DNA of 6,286 bases from an uncultured Faecalicoccus sp. GTDB lineage: Bacteria > Bacillota_I > Bacilli_A > Erysipelotrichales > Erysipelotrichaceae. Below the pieces are notes generated by a model. The model was not told where the DNA came from. It searched no databases and was given only the letters and a program-made list of their open reading frames with translations. The translations under genes and the position numbers were made by a program. Shown in pieces: positions 4,050-6,286 of this stretch. Position 1 is the stretch's first letter. The number at the start of each line of letters is the position of its first letter. Location: positions 1 to 6,286 of the forward strand of contig CABVDD010000064.1 in NCBI GenBank assembly GCA_902497095.1, written 5' to 3'.

Positions 4050-5204
4050 ATGGAAATTACCAAATTCTTAGAGATTCTTCACGATAAAAAATTTATGGAT
4101 TATAGAAAGATGAGTAATAAATATCCAGATACATTTCAGGAATATTTAGATACGCTTTCTATGTTTTATAGGAAGCTTCCTTTAGAAGATGCACAGGGAA
4201 ATTTTATAGTGCTTTTGGAAGAGCCTTTAAAAATTCAAGCATCTACACTTAGAACATTGTTTCAAAATCAAAGTGATTTATATAGTAAAAAGTCTTTGGA
4301 AACAGAAATTATTGCGACTTCTGCCATAGAAAATATTGATTTTTCCAGAGATAGTGTGCGATCTATTTTATCAGGACAGGCATCTAAGAATGAAGAAGAA
4401 AGAAGAATTGAAGGTCTTAAAAAAGGAATGGAATTTATCGCAGACCGAGACAATAAAATTACAGAAGAGAATATATATAAGTTGTATAAGATGACAATTG
4501 GCAAATATCTTGATGAAGAAAATCAGTTACAGGAAGGCAATCTATATCGCCATGATTCGGTTTATGTAGTAGAAACAAAAGTAGAACATACTGGAATTAG
4601 CTACCAGCAAGTTCCTTCGTACATGAAGTCTTTGGTTGAATATATAAATCAAAAAGATGATATACAAGATCTTATGAAAGCTTGTATTATTCATTTTTAT
4701 ATCGCTTATGTTCATCCATGGTTTGATGGAAATGGTAGAATGGCCCGATTAGTACATCTTTGGTTTTTGATACAAAGAGGTTATCAATCAGTATTGTTTA
4801 TTCCTTTTTCCAGTCTTATTGAAAAGACAAGAAAACAATATTATGATGCCTATCAAACAATTGAAGATAATTATCGCTATACACATAAAATAGATATAAC
4901 ACCAATTTTGTTGTATTTTATAAATAATGTTTATAATAAAATCAAACAGCCATTACAGGATGATACTTTGTCTGTATATCGATCATCTTTAGAACATAAG
5001 AAAATCACAAACAAAGAAGATAAGTTATGGAAATTTGTCTTATCTTATTTTGGTACGGAAGAATTCTCAACGAAAGAATTAGAAAAAGCATACGGAGATG
5101 CAGCATATGCTACGATTCGAAGCTTTGTCTTAAAATTTACGGATTTGGGTTTGTTGACAGCAATATCTTATACGACAAAGAATAAGTATAAGGTGAAAAC
5201 ATAA
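4050..5204 (+). CDS. Fic-family AMP-transferase-type protein with N-terminal inhibitory motif and C-terminal winged helix
   Basis: This 384-residue protein contains a Fic domain, which usually transfers AMP (or another phosphate-containing group) from a nucleotide to a hydroxyl side chain of a target protein. The catalytic motif HPWFDGNGRMAR (222-233) has the essential His222, the anion-binding GNG and both arginines. The usual Phe after HP is Trp. An inhibitory-helix motif (S/T)xxxE(G/N) is at 90-95 (TSAIEN, Glu94), upstream of the Fic core, as in self-inhibited class II Fic proteins. Residues about 330-384 look like a winged helix (STKELEKAYG then TIRSFVLKFTDLGLL), suggesting DNA binding. 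ATG 4050 is chosen because GGAGG lies 4 bases upstream. The TTG at 4023 would translate the palindrome and the ribosome binding site. There is no separate antitoxin gene. Arginine codons are mostly AGA or CGA, unlike rbr. The target is unknown. Confidence 0.9.
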   Translation: MEITKFLEILHDKKFMDYRKMSNKYPDTFQEYLDTLSMFYRKLPLEDAQGNFIVLLEEPLKIQASTLRTLFQNQSDLYSKKSLETEIIATSAIENIDFSRDSVRSILSGQASKNEEERRIEGLKKGMEFIADRDNKITEENIYKLYKMTIGKYLDEENQLQEGNLYRHDSVYVVETKVEHTGISYQQVPSYMKSLVEYINQKDDIQDLMKACIIHFYIAYVHPWFDGNGRMARLVHLWFLIQRGYQSVLFIPFSSLIEKTRKQYYDAYQTIEDNYRYTHKIDITPILLYFINNVYNKIKQPLQDDTLSVYRSSLEHKKITNKEDKLWKFVLSYFGTEEFSTKELEKAYGDAAYATIRSFVLKFTDLGLLTAISYTTKNKYKVKT

Positions 5205-5253
5205 ACTATAGTCTTGCTAGAAAAAACAGCGGGGGAAGTATAGATAAAAATTA

Positions 5254-5277
5254 CAAGTTTTAAGGTTTTAAAATTTG
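5254..5277 (+). terminator. Weak AT-rich hairpin after the Fic gene
   Basis: CAAGTTTTAA (5254-5263) pairs with TTTTAAAATTTG's last ten bases (5268-5277) around GGTT. This gives 10 pairs, one G-U, almost all A-U. The following bases are only moderately T-rich, so termination would be partial at best. It is the only candidate in the 150-base gap between the Fic and EIIC genes. Confidence 0.3.
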
Positions 5278-5354
5278 ATTCTTTGTTTGGAAAAATGTTA
5301 AAAATGAAAGAATTATTGTATAGTTAATTTAATTAGAAGATAGGAGTGCTTTTC

Positions 5355-6158
5355 ATGTCTTTAGTAACTTGCCTGCTTATATTGATTGTTGCTTTTTTGG
5401 CCGGTGTAGAAGGAGTATTAGATGAGTTTCAGTTTCATCAACCCTTAGTGGCCTGTACATTAGTTGGTTTAGTCTCTGGGTATTTAACAGAAGGTATACT
5501 TTTAGGTGGATATCTTCAAATGATGGCTTTAGGATGGGCTAATGTTGGAGCTGCTGTAGCACCGGATGTAGCGCTAGCCTCGATTGCATCTTCGATTTTA
5601 ATGGTACATGGGCTACATGGAAATCTTCCTGTGGATTATGTGATTTCTATATCCATTGCTATTGCGATACCTTTATCAGTGATTGGATTAACTTTGACAA
5701 AACTATGTCGAACAAAAGCTATTCAATTAGTGCAAAAAATGGATCAAGCCGCTTTACAAGCTGATTTTAAGACCATGGAAAGACAACAAATGTTAGGAAT
5801 ATTTATGCAAGGTTTACGAGTGATGATACCCGCTTTCTTATTAGTCTTGATTCCTAATAGTTGGATCATTTCTTTGGTTGGAGCCTGTCCTGTTGTCATA
5901 TTAAAAGGTTTAAGCATAGCTAAAGGCTTGATTCCTGCTTTAGGATTTGCGATTGTCATCAATGTATTGGCATCCAGAGAAACATGGGTGTTCTTTGCCT
6001 TAGGATTTATCTTATCCGGTATCTCATCACTTTCTTTAATCGGAGTTTGTATCATAGGTGCAGCTATGATGTTGATTTATATGACATTGAAAAAAGGTAC
6101 GGATCAGGATGCAGATTTAGATATGAATATATCGATTCATGATGTATTAGATCGATAA
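5355..6158 (+). CDS. PTS mannose/fructose/sorbose-family EIIC permease subunit, without partner genes
   Basis: This 267-residue polytopic membrane protein is the EIIC subunit of a mannose-type phosphotransferase system. With EIID it normally forms the sugar channel, while EIIA and EIIB phosphorylate the sugar. Family signatures are plain: VEGVLDEFQFHQPLVAC (18-34), GGYLQMMALGWANVGAA (51-67) followed by VAPDVALASI (68-77), and IPALGFAIVINVL (193-205). Hydrophobic segments lie near 2-20, 31-52, 72-85, 95-115, 155-184, 192-206, 210-230 and 231-244. A hydrophilic tail (246-267) ends the protein, so it is full length. ATG 5355 has AGGAG 8 bases upstream. The alternative GTG at 5346 overlaps that site. 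A terminator follows 9 bases after the stop, so EIID is not in the same transcript. The sugar specificity cannot be read from sequence. Confidence 0.9.
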   Translation: MSLVTCLLILIVAFLAGVEGVLDEFQFHQPLVACTLVGLVSGYLTEGILLGGYLQMMALGWANVGAAVAPDVALASIASSILMVHGLHGNLPVDYVISISIAIAIPLSVIGLTLTKLCRTKAIQLVQKMDQAALQADFKTMERQQMLGIFMQGLRVMIPAFLLVLIPNSWIISLVGACPVVILKGLSIAKGLIPALGFAIVINVLASRETWVFFALGFILSGISSLSLIGVCIIGAAMMLIYMTLKKGTDQDADLDMNISIHDVLDR

Positions 6159-6167
6159 GTTGAAATG

Positions 6168-6194
6168 GGATGTGTGTTAATACATCCTTTTTTT
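6168..6194 (+). terminator. Terminator after the EIIC gene
   Basis: GGATGTGT (6168-6175) pairs with ATACATCC (6180-6187), giving 8 pairs with one G-U, around GTTA. Seven T follow (6188-6194). It closes the EIIC gene as a monocistronic unit. Confidence 0.88.
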
Positions 6195-6214
6195 ATGTTT
6201 ATAAGATCAAAAAT

Positions 6215-6282
6215 AAAATTTTTTCAAAAAATTTTCATACTTTTAAAAAAAATAAACGTATATAAAAGATAGAAGATCTTCT
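6215..6282. promoter_or_regulatory. AT-rich palindromic stretch, probable upstream region of the next gene
   Basis: AAAATTTTTT (6215-6224) and AAAAAATTTT (6226-6235) form a perfect 10-base inverted repeat around C. TATATAAA (6259-6266) is a possible -10, although no clear -35 is present at 16-18 bases. The perfect 12-bp palindrome AGAAGATCTTCT (6271-6282) lies just where transcription would begin. This looks like a promoter with an operator, but the gene it would serve is beyond the window. Confidence 0.3.
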
Positions 6283-6286
6283 GGCA

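Noticed and set aside
4268..4504. Leftward 78-codon open frame inside the Fic gene
   Set aside because: It is antisense to the Fic coding region with no ribosome binding site or recognisable product.
5319..5324. TATAGT as -10 box of the EIIC gene
   Set aside because: The hexamer fits and its position is plausible, but no acceptable -35 box or extended -10 is present, so I did not list it as a promoter. I also saw no sigma-54 type -24/-12 element in this gap.
5744..6055. Leftward 103-codon open frame inside the EIIC gene
   Set aside because: It is the antisense shadow of a membrane protein gene, with no start signals.
1..6286. CRISPR arrays, tRNA or rRNA genes, insertion sequences, integrase sites
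   Set aside because: I looked for regularly spaced repeats, cloverleaf-like segments, transposase motifs and terminal inverted repeats and saw none.

Overview
The window is AT-rich DNA from a low-GC Gram-positive bacterium (Firmicutes). The evidence is strong GGAGG-type ribosome binding sites, a DarA cyclic-di-AMP receptor, a PerR repressor next to rubrerythrin, and a mannose-family PTS permease. The PerR-rubrerythrin pair suggests a strict or aerotolerant anaerobe. A gut Erysipelotrichia-like host is my guess, but the sequence alone does not prove it.

Layout. Bases 98-598 (+) encode a stand-alone PocR-type sensory domain whose terminator hairpin swallows the stop codon. Convergent to it, 634-1482 (-) encodes a patatin-like phospholipase. 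That gene is divergently transcribed from darA (1604-1927, +) across a compact promoter region carrying a small dyad. DarA ends at a bidirectional terminator shared with an unrecognised 119-residue protein (1994-2353, -). The latter has a leader of about 245 bases containing a 7-codon ORF that looks like the start of a tautomerase gene.

Bases 2822-3755 (+) form a tight perR-rbr operon with a likely autoregulatory operator in front and a strong terminator behind. All five PerR sensing ligands and all rubrerythrin diiron and rubredoxin ligands are present, so this is a complete peroxide-sensing and peroxide-reducing unit. A palindrome-rich intergenic stretch then leads into a solitary Fic-family protein (4050-5204, +). 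Its promoter abuts a perfect 26-bp palindrome that runs up to the Shine-Dalgarno. The Fic protein carries its own N-terminal inhibitory motif and a probable C-terminal winged helix, so self-regulation is a reasonable hypothesis.

Bases 5355-6158 (+) encode a full-length mannose-family PTS EIIC, closed by a terminator with no EIIA, EIIB or EIID beside it. The window ends in an AT-rich stretch with two palindromes that looks like the upstream region of the next gene.

Most genes are single-gene transcription units with well-formed terminators. The window is mainly core or housekeeping in character. The Fic locus is the most accessory-looking part. I did not find a clearly new multi-gene system. 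The best leads are the Fic palindrome, the lone EIIC, the lone PocR domain and the tautomerase-like mini-ORF.
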